64,000 nt of DNA. Source: Pseudomonas oryzihabitans (GTDB lineage: Bacteria; Pseudomonadota; Gammaproteobacteria; Pseudomonadales; Pseudomonadaceae). The stretch covers positions 124,001-188,000 of the forward strand of contig NZ_CP013987.1 of NCBI RefSeq assembly GCF_001518815.1, written 5' to 3'. The notes under the pieces are model-generated. The model was not told the DNA's origin and did no database searches. It saw only the letters and a program-made list of their open reading frames with translations. Within the stretch, counting starts at the first letter, position 1. Every line of letters starts with the position of its first letter. Below are positions 27,339 to 35,296 of the stretch, one piece after another. Position numbers and translations under genes: made by a program.

Positions 27339-27366
27339 AGGTGGAAAAGGCTGCGCCGTTTTCCAC
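27339..27366. repeat. 28-bp repeated hairpin, copy 2
   Basis: Identical to 27217-27244, in the same orientation. Together with the flanking elements it accounts for most of the 316-base gap between etfB and polA, in which I see no gene. Confidence 0.7.
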
Positions 27367-27380
27367 ACTACGGTGCCTAT

Positions 27381-27460
27381 ATCGCGGCCATGGGCATCCG
27401 CCGATGCGGTCGCTCCCACAGGTACTTCGAACCGCTGTAGGAGCGGCCCGTGGCCGCGAT
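27381..27460. repeat. REP-type palindrome, diverged copy
   Basis: Outer arms ATCGCGGCCATGGGC and GCCCGTGGCCGCGAT pair, as do inner arms GCTCCCACAG and CTGTAGGAGC. It is related to 22841-22900 and lies 20 bases from the polA stop, where it may stabilise the 3' end of the polA mRNA. Confidence 0.75.
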
Positions 27461-27480
27461 CAAGCTCAGCCAGGCGACCG

Positions 27481-30228
27481 TCAGTGCGCCTCATCCCAAT
27501 TGCCACCCACCCCTGACTCCACCAGCAGCGGCACGTCCAGCTCGCCGGCACCGCTCATCAGCGGTAGCAGGCCTTCGCGCAGGCGCTCCACCTGGTCTTC
27601 GCGGACTTCCAGCACCAGTTCATCGTGTACCTGCAGGATCACCCGGGCGTCCAGCTCAGGGGTCGACTGCAGCCAGGCGTCCACCGCGATCATGGCGCGT
27701 TTGATGATGTCCGCCGCGGTGCCCTGCATGGGCGCGTTGATCGCCGCCCGCTCGGCCGCGCGACGCAGGCCCTGGTTCTTGGAGTGGATGTCCGGCAGGT
27801 ACAGCCGGCGACCGTAGAGGGTTTCCACGTAGCCCTGGTCCACCACCTGGGCGCGGGTGCGTTCCATGTAGGCCAGCACGCCGGGATAGCGCTGGAAATA
27901 ACGATCGATATAGGCCTGGGCCTCGGCCCGGCCGACGCCGATCTGCTTGGCCAGGCCGAAGGCACTCATGCCATAGATCAGGCCGAAGTTGATGGCCTTG
28001 GCGCGGCGGCGATCCTCGTTGCTGACCTCTTCCAGGGGCACGCCCATCACCTCGGCGGCAGTGGCGCGGTGCACGTCCAGGTCGTTCTGGAAGGCGTGCA
28101 GCAGGCCTTCGTCCTGGGCCAGGTGGGCCATGATGCGCAGTTCGATCTGCGAATAGTCCGCCGCCAGCAGGCGATAGCCTTTTGGCGCGACAAAGGCCTG
28201 GCGGATGCGCCGGCCCTCGGCGGTACGGATCGGAATGTTCTGCAGATTCGGGTCGCTGGAAGACAGCCGGCCGGTGGCCGTGACCGCCTGGTGGTAGCTG
28301 GTGTGGATACGGCCGGTACGCGGATTGATCTGCTGCGGCAGCTTGTCGGTGTAGGTGCTCTTGAGCTTGCTCATCTGCCGGTACTGCATCAGCACCTTGG
28401 GCAGCGGGAAATCCTGGTCGGCCAGTTCCTGCAACACCGCCTCGGCGGTGGAGGGCTGGCCGGAGGCGGTCTTGCTGACCACCGGCAGGCCCAGCTTGAC
28501 GAAGAGGATCTCGCCCAGCTGCTTGGGCGAACCCAGGTTGAATTCCTGGCCGGCAAGCCCATAGGCCTCCTTTTCCAGGGCGATCATCTTCTCGCCCAGT
28601 TCGCGGCTCTGCACCCCGAGCAGCGCCGAATCCACCAGGGCGCCGTTGCGCTCGATGCGCGCCAGTGCCGGCACCAGCGGCATCTCGATGTCGCGCAGCA
28701 CCCCAGCCAGGCCGGGGATGGCTTCCAGCTTGGGCCAGAGGGTCTCGTGCAGGCGTAGGGTGACGTCGGCATCCTCGGCGGCATAGGGCCCGGCCTGCTC
28801 GATGGCGATCTGGTCGAAGGTCAGCTGCTTGGCGCCCTTGCCGGCGATGTCCTCGAAACGGATGGTGCTGTGGCCCAGATACTTGAGCGCCAGGCTGTCC
28901 ATGTCGTGACGGGTGGCGGTGGCATCCAGCACATAGGATTCGAGCATGGTGTCGAAGGCGATGCCCTGGATCGTGATGCCGTAGCGGGTCAGCACATTGA
29001 GGTCGTACTTGCCGTGCTGCATGACCTTGAGCTTGGCCGGGTCCTCCAGCAGCGGCTTGAGCGCTGCCAGCACCGGCTCCAGCGCGAGCTGGGTCGGCGC
29101 GCCCATGTAGCTGTGGGCCAGGGGCACATAGGCGGCCTGGCCCGGCGCCACGGCAAAGGATAGCCCTACCAGCTCGGCGCGCTGGGCGTCGATGCTGGTG
29201 GTCTCGGTGTCGAAGGCGAAGCAGTCGGCGGCCTGCAGCCGCGCCAGCCAGGCGTCGAAGTCGGCCTGTTCCAGCACGGTGTCATAGTGGGTTTCCACCT
29301 GGGTGGTGGCGGCATCCTCGGCCAGCGGCAGGGGGGCGCCCTGCCGCTTGGTGTCGCGGATCAGGTCGTCCAGCCAGGACTTGAATTCCAGCTCCTGGTA
29401 GAGCGCCATCAGGGCTTCCACATGGGGCTCGCCGACTTTGAGCTCGTCGAAGGTCAGCTCCAGCGGCACGTCCAGCTTGATGGTGGCCAGCTGGTAGGAC
29501 AGGTAGGCCTGCTCGCGATGCTGGTCCAGCTTGGCGGCCAGCGACTTGGCGCCGCGCAGGGGCAGGGCGGCCACGGCGTCGAGGTTGGCATAGAGGGTAT
29601 CCAGGCCACCACCGATGCCATTGAGCAGGCCGGCGGCGGTCTTCTCGCCCACCCCCGGCACCCCGGGGATGTTGTCGATCTTGTCGCCCATCAGCGCCAG
29701 GTAGTCGATGATCAGCTCGGGGCCCACGCCGAACTTGGTCTTGACCCCTTCCACGTCCAGCACGCTGCCACTCATGGTGTTGACCAGGGTGACATAGGGG
29801 CAGACCAGCTGGGCCATGTCCTTGTCGCCGGTGGAGATCACCACCGGGCGCTCGGCGCTGGCGCAATGACGGGCGAGGGTGCCGATGACGTCGTCGGCCT
29901 CCACCCCTTCGATGGCTAGCAGCGGCAAGCCCAGGGCGCGGATGCAGGCGTGCAGCGGCTCGACCTGGCCGCGCAGGTCATCGGGCATGGCCGGGCGCTG
30001 GGCCTTGTAGTCGGCGAAGAGGGCGTCGCGGAAGGTCGGCCCTTTGGCGTCGAAGACCACCGCGAAGAGGCTGTCCGGATACTGGCGGCGCAGCGAGAGC
30101 AGCATGTTGAGCACGCCCTTCACCGCGCCGGTCGGCTTGCCGGTGGAAGTCATCAGCGGCGGCAGGGCATGGAAGGCGCGATACAGATAGGAGGAACCGT
30201 CCACCAGGACGAGAGGGGCGTGGCTCAT
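27481..30228 (-). CDS. polA: DNA polymerase I
   Basis: The 915-residue protein is full length with all three domains: 5'-3' exonuclease (residues 1-290, VEADDVIGTLARH and PGVPGVGEKTA helix-hairpin-helix), 3'-5' exonuclease (FDTETTS with the D/E metal ligands, about residues 338-344) and the polymerase domain (LAADYSQIELRIMAHLAQDE, INFGLIYGMSAFGLA, and the C-terminal QVHDELVLE). It fills gaps in replication and repair in the cytoplasm. The neighbouring DUF2782 gene and thrB on the opposite strand match the usual Pseudomonas order. Confidence 0.98.
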   Translation of the reverse strand: MSHAPLVLVDGSSYLYRAFHALPPLMTSTGKPTGAVKGVLNMLLSLRRQYPDSLFAVVFDAKGPTFRDALFADYKAQRPAMPDDLRGQVEPLHACIRALGLPLLAIEGVEADDVIGTLARHCASAERPVVISTGDKDMAQLVCPYVTLVNTMSGSVLDVEGVKTKFGVGPELIIDYLALMGDKIDNIPGVPGVGEKTAAGLLNGIGGGLDTLYANLDAVAALPLRGAKSLAAKLDQHREQAYLSYQLATIKLDVPLELTFDELKVGEPHVEALMALYQELEFKSWLDDLIRDTKRQGAPLPLAEDAATTQVETHYDTVLEQADFDAWLARLQAADCFAFDTETTSIDAQRAELVGLSFAVAPGQAAYVPLAHSYMGAPTQLALEPVLAALKPLLEDPAKLKVMQHGKYDLNVLTRYGITIQGIAFDTMLESYVLDATATRHDMDSLALKYLGHSTIRFEDIAGKGAKQLTFDQIAIEQAGPYAAEDADVTLRLHETLWPKLEAIPGLAGVLRDIEMPLVPALARIERNGALVDSALLGVQSRELGEKMIALEKEAYGLAGQEFNLGSPKQLGEILFVKLGLPVVSKTASGQPSTAEAVLQELADQDFPLPKVLMQYRQMSKLKSTYTDKLPQQINPRTGRIHTSYHQAVTATGRLSSSDPNLQNIPIRTAEGRRIRQAFVAPKGYRLLAADYSQIELRIMAHLAQDEGLLHAFQNDLDVHRATAAEVMGVPLEEVSNEDRRRAKAINFGLIYGMSAFGLAKQIGVGRAEAQAYIDRYFQRYPGVLAYMERTRAQVVDQGYVETLYGRRLYLPDIHSKNQGLRRAAERAAINAPMQGTAADIIKRAMIAVDAWLQSTPELDARVILQVHDELVLEVREDQVERLREGLLPLMSGAGELDVPLLVESGVGGNWDEAH

Positions 30229-30294
30229 GGTCTAGACCTTTGTCGTGGCGTGTGCGGCGTCTGTCCGGCTAGTCTCGACGACTGCAAAACCGGG

Positions 30295-30445
30295 TTCTAG
30301 GCTCTGTACGAAAGGTGTCTGCGCTCGGTGATGCTTCGTTGAAAAAGCCTTCGGAATGCTCATTTACCACTCGTAAACTCCGCTTCCTCAGTCTTTTTCG
30401 CCTCGCCTGACCTTCGCTCGACGACTTTTCGTACAGAGCCTAGAA
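30295..30445. mobile_element. Palindromic MITE upstream of polA
   Basis: Perfect 19-bp terminal inverted repeats, TTCTAGGCTCTGTACGAAA and its complement (30427-30445), flank a 113-base centre. The centre contains a second imperfect palindrome of about 27 bp per arm around 30338-30400 (GAAAAAG...CTTTTTC), with no coding frame. This is the form of a non-autonomous element mobilised by a transposase elsewhere. A CTAG or TA at both ends may be the target duplication. It separates polA from the divergent DUF2782 gene and could hold or disrupt their promoters. Confidence 0.75.
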
Positions 30446-30482
30446 TCGACCACTCGCTCCGTTCAAAAGGTCAAAGGTTACC

Positions 30483-30773
30483 ATGGGTGCTCGTCGCTTC
30501 CTCTTCGCCGCGTTGCTGCTGGCCCCGCTGGTGCAGGCTGCGGAACCGCTGCCGCCGGGGGAAAAGCCCCTGCCTGACGAGATCAAGGTGATCCGCTACC
30601 AGGCCGGCGACCAGACCATCGAGGAGACGCGGATCCGCGGCGTGCTGCAGTCCACCCGGGTCATCCCCAAGCACGGCGCACCCTACGAGCTGGTACCCGC
30701 CGATGGCAGCAGCACCGCCGCCAACGACAAGCCGACCCTGCACGTCCCCAGCTGGCGACTGTTCAGCTGGTAG
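30483..30773 (+). CDS. DUF2782-family periplasmic protein
   Basis: The 96-residue product has a signal peptide (MGARRFLFAALLLAPLVQAA, cleavage after about residue 19) and then LPPGEKPLPDEIKVIRYQAG, RVIPKHGAPYELVPADG, which define the small DUF2782 family found between polA and thrB in pseudomonads. Function unknown. An AAAGG element precedes the ATG. Confidence 0.88.
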   Translation: MGARRFLFAALLLAPLVQAAEPLPPGEKPLPDEIKVIRYQAGDQTIEETRIRGVLQSTRVIPKHGAPYELVPADGSSTAANDKPTLHVPSWRLFSW

Positions 30774-30835
30774 GCGCAGGGCGCCTGGACCGGTAAACTG
30801 CGCGCCGCTCGCACACTCTCCCGCCAGGCCCCGTC

Positions 30836-31789
30836 ATGTCCGTCTTCACGCCCCTCGATCGTCCCACCCTCGAAGCCTTTCTCGCGCCCTATGGCCTGGG
30901 TCGGCTGCGGGATTTCCGGGGCATCGCCGAGGGCTCGGAAAACACCAACTACTTCATCAGCCTGGAAGGCGGCGAATTCGTCCTGACCCTGGTGGAGCGC
31001 GGCCCGGTGGCAGAAATGCCGTTCTTCATCGAGCTGCTCGACGTCCTCCACGACGCCGACCTGCCGGTGCCCTATGCGGTGCGTACCCAGGATGGTCAGG
31101 CCCTGCGCCAGCTGGCGGGCAAGCCGGCGCTGCTGCAGCCGCGCCTGGCCGGTCGTCACGAGCGTGCGCCCAATCCCCATCACTGCAGCGAAGTCGGCCA
31201 CCTGCTGGGGCATCTGCACCGGGCCACCGCAGGCGAGCGGCGCATCGAGCGCGCCAGTGACCGTGGCCTGGCCTGGATGCTGGCCGAAGGCGAGCGCCTG
31301 GCGCCGAGCCTGGACGCCACGGCCCAGCCGCTGCTTGAGCGCACCCTGGGGGAAATCCGCAGCCTGCTGGCCGAGCAGCCGCCGTTGCCCGAGGCCAACC
31401 TGCACGGCGATCTGTTCCGCGACAATGTGATGTTCGATGGTCCGCAGCTGTCGGGCGTCATCGACTTCTACAACGCCAGTTCCGGCTGGATGCTCTATGA
31501 CCTCGCCATCACGGTGAACGACTGGTGCTCCACCGACGATGGCGCGCTGGACCTGCCACGCGCCCGGGCGCTGCTGGCAGCCTATGCCGCCGACCGCCAT
31601 TTCACGCCCCGTGAAGCCGAACTGTGGCCGGTGCTCCTGCGGGTCGCCTGCGTGCGTTTCTGGCTGTCCCGGTTGATCGCCGCCCAGGCCTTCGCCGGTC
31701 AGGACGTGCTGATTCACGACCCGGCCGAATTCCAGCAGCGCCTGGCGGCGCGCCAGCAGACCCTGCTGGAATTGCCGCTGACCCTGTAA
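30836..31789 (+). CDS. thrB: Homoserine kinase (ThrB2, aminoglycoside-phosphotransferase fold)
   Basis: The 317-residue product has the APH-type kinase layout: an N-terminal lobe with GIAEGSENTNYFISLEGG, the catalytic loop LHGDLFRDNVMFD (residues about 199-211) and the metal-binding SGVIDFYNASSGWMLYDLAI. It phosphorylates homoserine with ATP in threonine synthesis. The size and start (MSVFTPLDRPTLEAFL) match Pseudomonas ThrB exactly in form. It is 62 bases after the DUF2782 gene. Confidence 0.95.
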   Translation: MSVFTPLDRPTLEAFLAPYGLGRLRDFRGIAEGSENTNYFISLEGGEFVLTLVERGPVAEMPFFIELLDVLHDADLPVPYAVRTQDGQALRQLAGKPALLQPRLAGRHERAPNPHHCSEVGHLLGHLHRATAGERRIERASDRGLAWMLAEGERLAPSLDATAQPLLERTLGEIRSLLAEQPPLPEANLHGDLFRDNVMFDGPQLSGVIDFYNASSGWMLYDLAITVNDWCSTDDGALDLPRARALLAAYAADRHFTPREAELWPVLLRVACVRFWLSRLIAAQAFAGQDVLIHDPAEFQQRLAARQQTLLELPLTL

Positions 31790-31793
31790 GCCG

Positions 31794-31809
31794 GGTTCCA
31801 CGTGGAACC
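31794..31809. terminator. Palindrome between thrB and curli operon
   Basis: GGTTCCACGTGGAACC is a perfect 16-base palindrome 5 bases after the thrB stop and 17 before the convergent csgH-like stop. Its place between two gene ends suggests a bidirectional terminator, but no clear T-tract follows. Confidence 0.45.
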
Positions 31810-31826
31810 TGTCGGCTGGCCGCTCG

Positions 31827-32159
31827 CTACAGCTGCAGCCGCCGCTCGATGACCGGCTGCGCCTGCCCTTGGCGTTGCCAGGTCAGGGTCGCGCGGATCA
31901 GGCTGCCTGGCGCCGCGCCCAGGCGATTGGCCAGCGGACAGCTGTCGCCCTCGGCTTCACCCGCTTGCCGGGTACGGGCGACGCCAGCGGGTCCATGCAG
32001 CTCGACGACCAGCTCATAGCGGAGCGGCGTGCCCTCGTGGGCGAAGCACAGCTGGACCCGAGCGCCATCTCCCTGGGCTTGCAGCTCCAACTTGGCGCTG
32101 GCAGCGGCGCCTCCCGCCAGCGGCAGGAGGACCGGCAGCAGCCAGGTAGCGCGGTTCAC
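31827..32159 (-). CDS. csgH: CsgH-like curli assembly protein
   Basis: The 110-residue secreted protein (signal peptide MNRATWLLPVLLPLAGGAAA) is predicted all-beta, with two Cys residues. It fits the CsgH/CsgC group of periplasmic chaperones that hold curlin subunits unfolded. The motif content is weak, so the call rests mainly on place: it is the last gene of the curli operon and overlaps the csgA stop by 4 bases. Confidence 0.65.
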   Translation of the reverse strand: MNRATWLLPVLLPLAGGAAASAKLELQAQGDGARVQLCFAHEGTPLRYELVVELHGPAGVARTRQAGEAEGDSCPLANRLGAAPGSLIRATLTWQRQGQAQPVIERRLQL

Positions 32160-33076
32160 CGCTGGTTGATGGTGGCGTTGTTGCCGAAGCCGTTCTGCGA
32201 GATCCGCGCGCTGTCGTTGTAGCTGTTGAAGTTGGCCGAGGTCTGCAGAATGCTCGCGTGGTTGCTGTTGCCGACCTGGTCGATGGTGGCCGTGCTGTAG
32301 GCGCTGGTAGTGTCGAGGCGTGCCTCGTTGCCATTGCCGTTCTGCACGATGCTGGTGGTGTTGCTGTCGCCCTGGACGTTGAAGGTGGCCAGGTTGTCGT
32401 CGCCCGTGGAGCTGCCGGTGGTGTGGTTGCCACGGCCCGACTGGTCGACCTTCAGTTCGTTGCGATTGCCATCCTGGGTAAAGGCCAGCTCGTTGAACTT
32501 GCCGGACGACGAGGCCGTGATGCTATTGCCCTGACCCCGCTGGGTCAGCTCGGCAGTGCCGCCGGGATAGCCGATCTGGGTCAGCTCCATGCGGTTGTCG
32601 CTGCCGAGCTGGGTGAGGGTGGCCACGGCGCCGTCGCCGCTCTGGTCGACCCGCACCTGGTTGTTGTCGCCATTCTGGTCCAGGGTCAGTTGGGCGCTGG
32701 AGGCCGACTGGACCAGGGTACCGCTGTTGCTGCCCACCGAGGTGACCGTGGCCTGGTTGCCGAAGCCGTCCTGGGTCAGGGTATGGACGCTGCTGCCGCC
32801 TTCCTGGCGCAGGGTCGCCACGTTGCCCTGGGCATAGCCGTAGATATCGCCGCCCTGGGTGATGGTCGCACTGCTGGCGCCGGTCTGGACCACATTGATC
32901 TCGTTGCTTTCACCCTGCAGCTGATAGAGGGCGGCGCTGTTGCCGGCGCCGCTCTGGTCCAGGGTGATGGTGCCGCTGTTGCCATTCTGCTGGACGGTGG
33001 CGGTGCTGTTCTCGGCGAGGGCGTTACCGGCGACGAGGGCCAGCGTCAGGGCGGCCAGGGGCCTGAGTAGAAACAT
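32156..33076 (-). CDS. csgA: Major curlin subunit CsgA, long repeat form
   Basis: From the ATG at 33076 (GGAG 9 bases upstream) the protein is 306 residues, with signal peptide MFLLRPLAALTLALVAGNAL. The rest is curlin repeat: about 23 strand-like units of the form xxQxGxxNxA, e.g. LDQNGDNNQV, LTQDGFGNQA and ISQNGFGNNA. E. coli CsgA has ten such strands, so this is about twice as long. It forms the amyloid fibre outside the cell. An upstream ATG at 33100, overlapping the csgB stop, is a possible alternative start. Confidence 0.9.
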   Translation of the reverse strand: MFLLRPLAALTLALVAGNALAENSTATVQQNGNSGTITLDQSGAGNSAALYQLQGESNEINVVQTGASSATITQGGDIYGYAQGNVATLRQEGGSSVHTLTQDGFGNQATVTSVGSNSGTLVQSASSAQLTLDQNGDNNQVRVDQSGDGAVATLTQLGSDNRMELTQIGYPGGTAELTQRGQGNSITASSSGKFNELAFTQDGNRNELKVDQSGRGNHTTGSSTGDDNLATFNVQGDSNTTSIVQNGNGNEARLDTTSAYSTATIDQVGNSNHASILQTSANFNSYNDSARISQNGFGNNATINQR

Positions 33077-33099
33077 CTGTCTGATCTCCATGAGGGTCA

Positions 33100-33561
33100 T
33101 CAGCGGTACTGCCGTACCACCGTGTTCTGGTTGCTTCCGTACTGGACGATGCGGCTGGACAGGCCCGAGCCGTGTTGTTCGATGCGGGCGTTGCCCTGGA
33201 CGCCGAGCTGGAGGATGTCCGCCTGATTGCCACTGCCGACCTGCTCGATACGCGCGACGTTGCCGTAGCCGCCTTGCAGGATGACCGCGCTCAGCTCGGA
33301 GCCGTCCTGCAGGATCGTGGCCTCCTGGGCCGCGCCGCTCTGGACGATCTGGCCCCGTAGCGCAGTGCCACGCTGGTCGATGAGCGCCCGGTTGTTCACG
33401 CCGAGTTGGCGGATGGCGGCGTCGTGCTGGGCCGCCGGCGCCTGACCCAGATCGCCGGTTTCCATGAGATCGGCGGCCGAGGCCGTAGCCGTCAGGCCGA
33501 GTGCCAGGGTGAGGATCACGGCCAGGCCGCGGGGTAGGCTGCGCATCTCTATCACCGTCAT
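33100..33561 (-). CDS. csgB: Minor curlin / nucleator CsgB
   Basis: From the ATG at 33561 (GGAG 11 bases upstream) the product is 153 residues: a signal peptide (RSLPRGLAVILTLALGL through about residue 29), then about nine to ten curlin strands (IRQLGVNNRA, IEQVGSGNQA, IEQHGSGLSS, IVQYGSNQNT), as in E. coli CsgB. It should anchor to the outer membrane and seed CsgA polymerisation. It ends immediately at csgA. Confidence 0.9.
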   Translation of the reverse strand: MTVIEMRSLPRGLAVILTLALGLTATASAADLMETGDLGQAPAAQHDAAIRQLGVNNRALIDQRGTALRGQIVQSGAAQEATILQDGSELSAVILQGGYGNVARIEQVGSGNQADILQLGVQGNARIEQHGSGLSSRIVQYGSNQNTVVRQYR

Positions 33562-33611
33562 TGCCTGAATTCTCCGTCCGGCATTGTCCGGAGCCGCCTG
33601 GCCCATCGCTA

Positions 33612-33627
33612 TCGCTCCAGGGAGCGA
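33612..33627. promoter_or_regulatory. Hairpin in csgG-csgB gap
   Basis: TCGCTCC-AG-GGAGCGA is a perfect 7-bp inverted repeat in the 92-base gap between the secretion genes and the curlin genes, the only sizeable gap in the operon. It may act as an mRNA stabiliser or attenuator that sets different levels for the two halves. Function is inferred. Confidence 0.4.
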
Positions 33628-33653
33628 AACCCCGGGGGGCGGCGGCTTAATCC

Positions 33654-34493
33654 CTAGCGCCGGGTCGGCTCCAGGTATTTGGTCAGGGCCGGGTCACGGG
33701 GATCGCGTCCGTCCGCCACCAGCCATAGCCGCCGCTCGACGCCCTGGGCGACCAGATGGGCGACGGCCGCCTCGATGGCCGAGAGCACGCACAGCTGCGC
33801 CGGCTCGTTGGTGGTGTAGCCGGACTCGGCTTCCAGCAGCTTCTTGAATTCGATGAACTTGAAGACGCCGGCCTGGCGACCGATGGAATAGATGGTCTTG
33901 GAGGTCATGACATTGGCCAGCACCCGGCCGCTGCGGGTATCGATGGCGCGCAGATTGACCGTGACCTGATCCACCCGGTACTCCTCGGACAGGCCGATGC
34001 CCAGGTAGCGGGCTCCCTCGCCGCCGCTGCGCACATTGGTGTCATAGGCCACCACGCCGCCTTCCAGCAGCAGGTTGGCCGCCTGCAGCGACGGCAGCGC
34101 CTGCTGCAGGTTTTCCGGCAGATCCGGCTTGTTCTGGGTGGCGCGGATGATCTTGCGCTCGGTCAGCAGGTTCTGCAGCCCCTCGCGTTCGAGCACCACG
34201 AACCAGCCGCTGGCCTGCAGGGCGTCCACCAGCATGCTGCCGGCGCCCTGGGTCACGGCGGTGGAAAAGGAGCTGGCCGGGTTGGGCTTGTACTGTCCGG
34301 TCTGATCGCGGAAGCCGTAGACGGCGGCCACCAGCGGTCCCTTGGGCGGCGGCAGCGCCAGCAGGTCGTAGTAGGTGGAGGCGCGCGGCGTCAGGGTCGG
34401 GGCGGCATTCTGCTCGGCGGGCATGGGGTCGCGTACGCAGCCGGTCAGGACGAGAGCAGCGGTCAGGGCCGCCGCCAGGGAAAAGGCGTTCAT
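33654..34493 (-). CDS. csgG: Curli secretion channel lipoprotein CsgG
   Basis: The 279-residue product has a lipoprotein signal (MNAFSLAAALTAALVLTGC, lipidation at C19) and the CsgG pore core: KGPLVAAVYGFRDQTGQYKPN, SSFSTAVTQGAGSMLVDALQ, FVVLEREGLQNLLTERKIIR, RVDQVTVNLRAIDTRSGRVL. It forms the nonameric outer-membrane channel that exports CsgA and CsgB. It follows csgF by 15 bases. Confidence 0.96.
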   Translation of the reverse strand: MNAFSLAAALTAALVLTGCVRDPMPAEQNAAPTLTPRASTYYDLLALPPPKGPLVAAVYGFRDQTGQYKPNPASSFSTAVTQGAGSMLVDALQASGWFVVLEREGLQNLLTERKIIRATQNKPDLPENLQQALPSLQAANLLLEGGVVAYDTNVRSGGEGARYLGIGLSEEYRVDQVTVNLRAIDTRSGRVLANVMTSKTIYSIGRQAGVFKFIEFKKLLEAESGYTTNEPAQLCVLSAIEAAVAHLVAQGVERRLWLVADGRDPRDPALTKYLEPTRR

Positions 34494-34508
34494 GGGTGGC
34501 GTCCGTGC

Positions 34509-34916
34509 TCAGGGTTGGTTGAAGCCGTTGACAGAGATTTCCGAAATCTCCCCGGTACCGCGGTCGGTGATCTGCACGGTGAGGTTGCCGGAGTCGTCGA
34601 CGATGTTGACGATGAACTGGTCGGTGGACAGCGTGCCCGAGTTGCCATCCTTGATGTCGGTCAGCACCTGGGACAGCAGCCGCGATTCCAGCTGGCTGGT
34701 GAAGCGCTCCAGCGCCGACTGGCTGTTGGCGCTGCTGCGCAGGTCCGGATCCTTGTGGCGATCCTGGGCGGTGGCGTTGTTCAGCAGGTAGGTGCCATTG
34801 AGCGGATTGCCGCCAAAGGACGGATTCACCGGCGAGTAGACCAGCTCGGTCGCCGCGGCCGAGGCGATTCCCAGGGTCCAGAACAGGGGCAGGACCTTCC
34901 AGGCGTGCGCGTTCAT
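34509..34916 (-). CDS. csgF: Curli production/secretion protein CsgF
   Basis: The 135-residue protein has a signal peptide (about residues 1-21) followed directly by ELVYSPVNPSFGGNPLNGTY, the short CsgF N-terminus that inserts into the CsgG pore, and then a helical middle and a beta C-terminus. It couples secretion to CsgB nucleation at the surface. Its ATG overlaps the csgE stop by 4 bases. Confidence 0.95.
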   Translation of the reverse strand: MNAHAWKVLPLFWTLGIASAAATELVYSPVNPSFGGNPLNGTYLLNNATAQDRHKDPDLRSSANSQSALERFTSQLESRLLSQVLTDIKDGNSGTLSTDQFIVNIVDDSGNLTVQITDRGTGEISEISVNGFNQP

Positions 34917-35296
34917 AATTCGTCCTTATCCATGTCGAAAGTGTCCTGCAGCAGGTTTTCCAGGCGGCGCCGGGTGATGCCCTCGTGAACCTGATCCGCG
35001 GCGGCGTAGGCCGCATCCTTGAGTTCGCTGTTGTTCGGCGGAATGAACTGGCGATAGAGCAGCCGCTGCTCGTACTCGACCCAGACCAGGCTGCCCCAGC
35101 GCGCCGAAGGCCGTTCGCGCACCACCAGGTTGAAGTCCAGGTCGGTGGTATCGGTCAGGCGATCGGAAAAGTGGCGATAGAAGTCGTGGCCGAAGCGGGA
35201 GATGGTGTTGTCCACCAGCAGTCCCTGGATCAGATCGCCTTCGGCTCGCAGCGGTCCGGCCAGCAGCAGGCCGAACAGCAGCCAGACCGCCTTCAT
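34913..35296 (-). CDS. csgE: Curli secretion cap CsgE
   Basis: From the ATG at 35296 the protein is 127 residues: signal peptide MKAVWLLFGLLLAGPLRAEG, then LVVRERPSARWGSLVWVEYEQRLLYRQF, the CsgE core. CsgE caps the periplasmic side of the CsgG channel and selects curlin substrates. Upstream in-frame sequence belongs to csgD in another frame. It overlaps the csgD stop by 4 bases. Confidence 0.92.
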   Translation of the reverse strand: MKAVWLLFGLLLAGPLRAEGDLIQGLLVDNTISRFGHDFYRHFSDRLTDTTDLDFNLVVRERPSARWGSLVWVEYEQRLLYRQFIPPNNSELKDAAYAAADQVHEGITRRRLENLLQDTFDMDKDEL

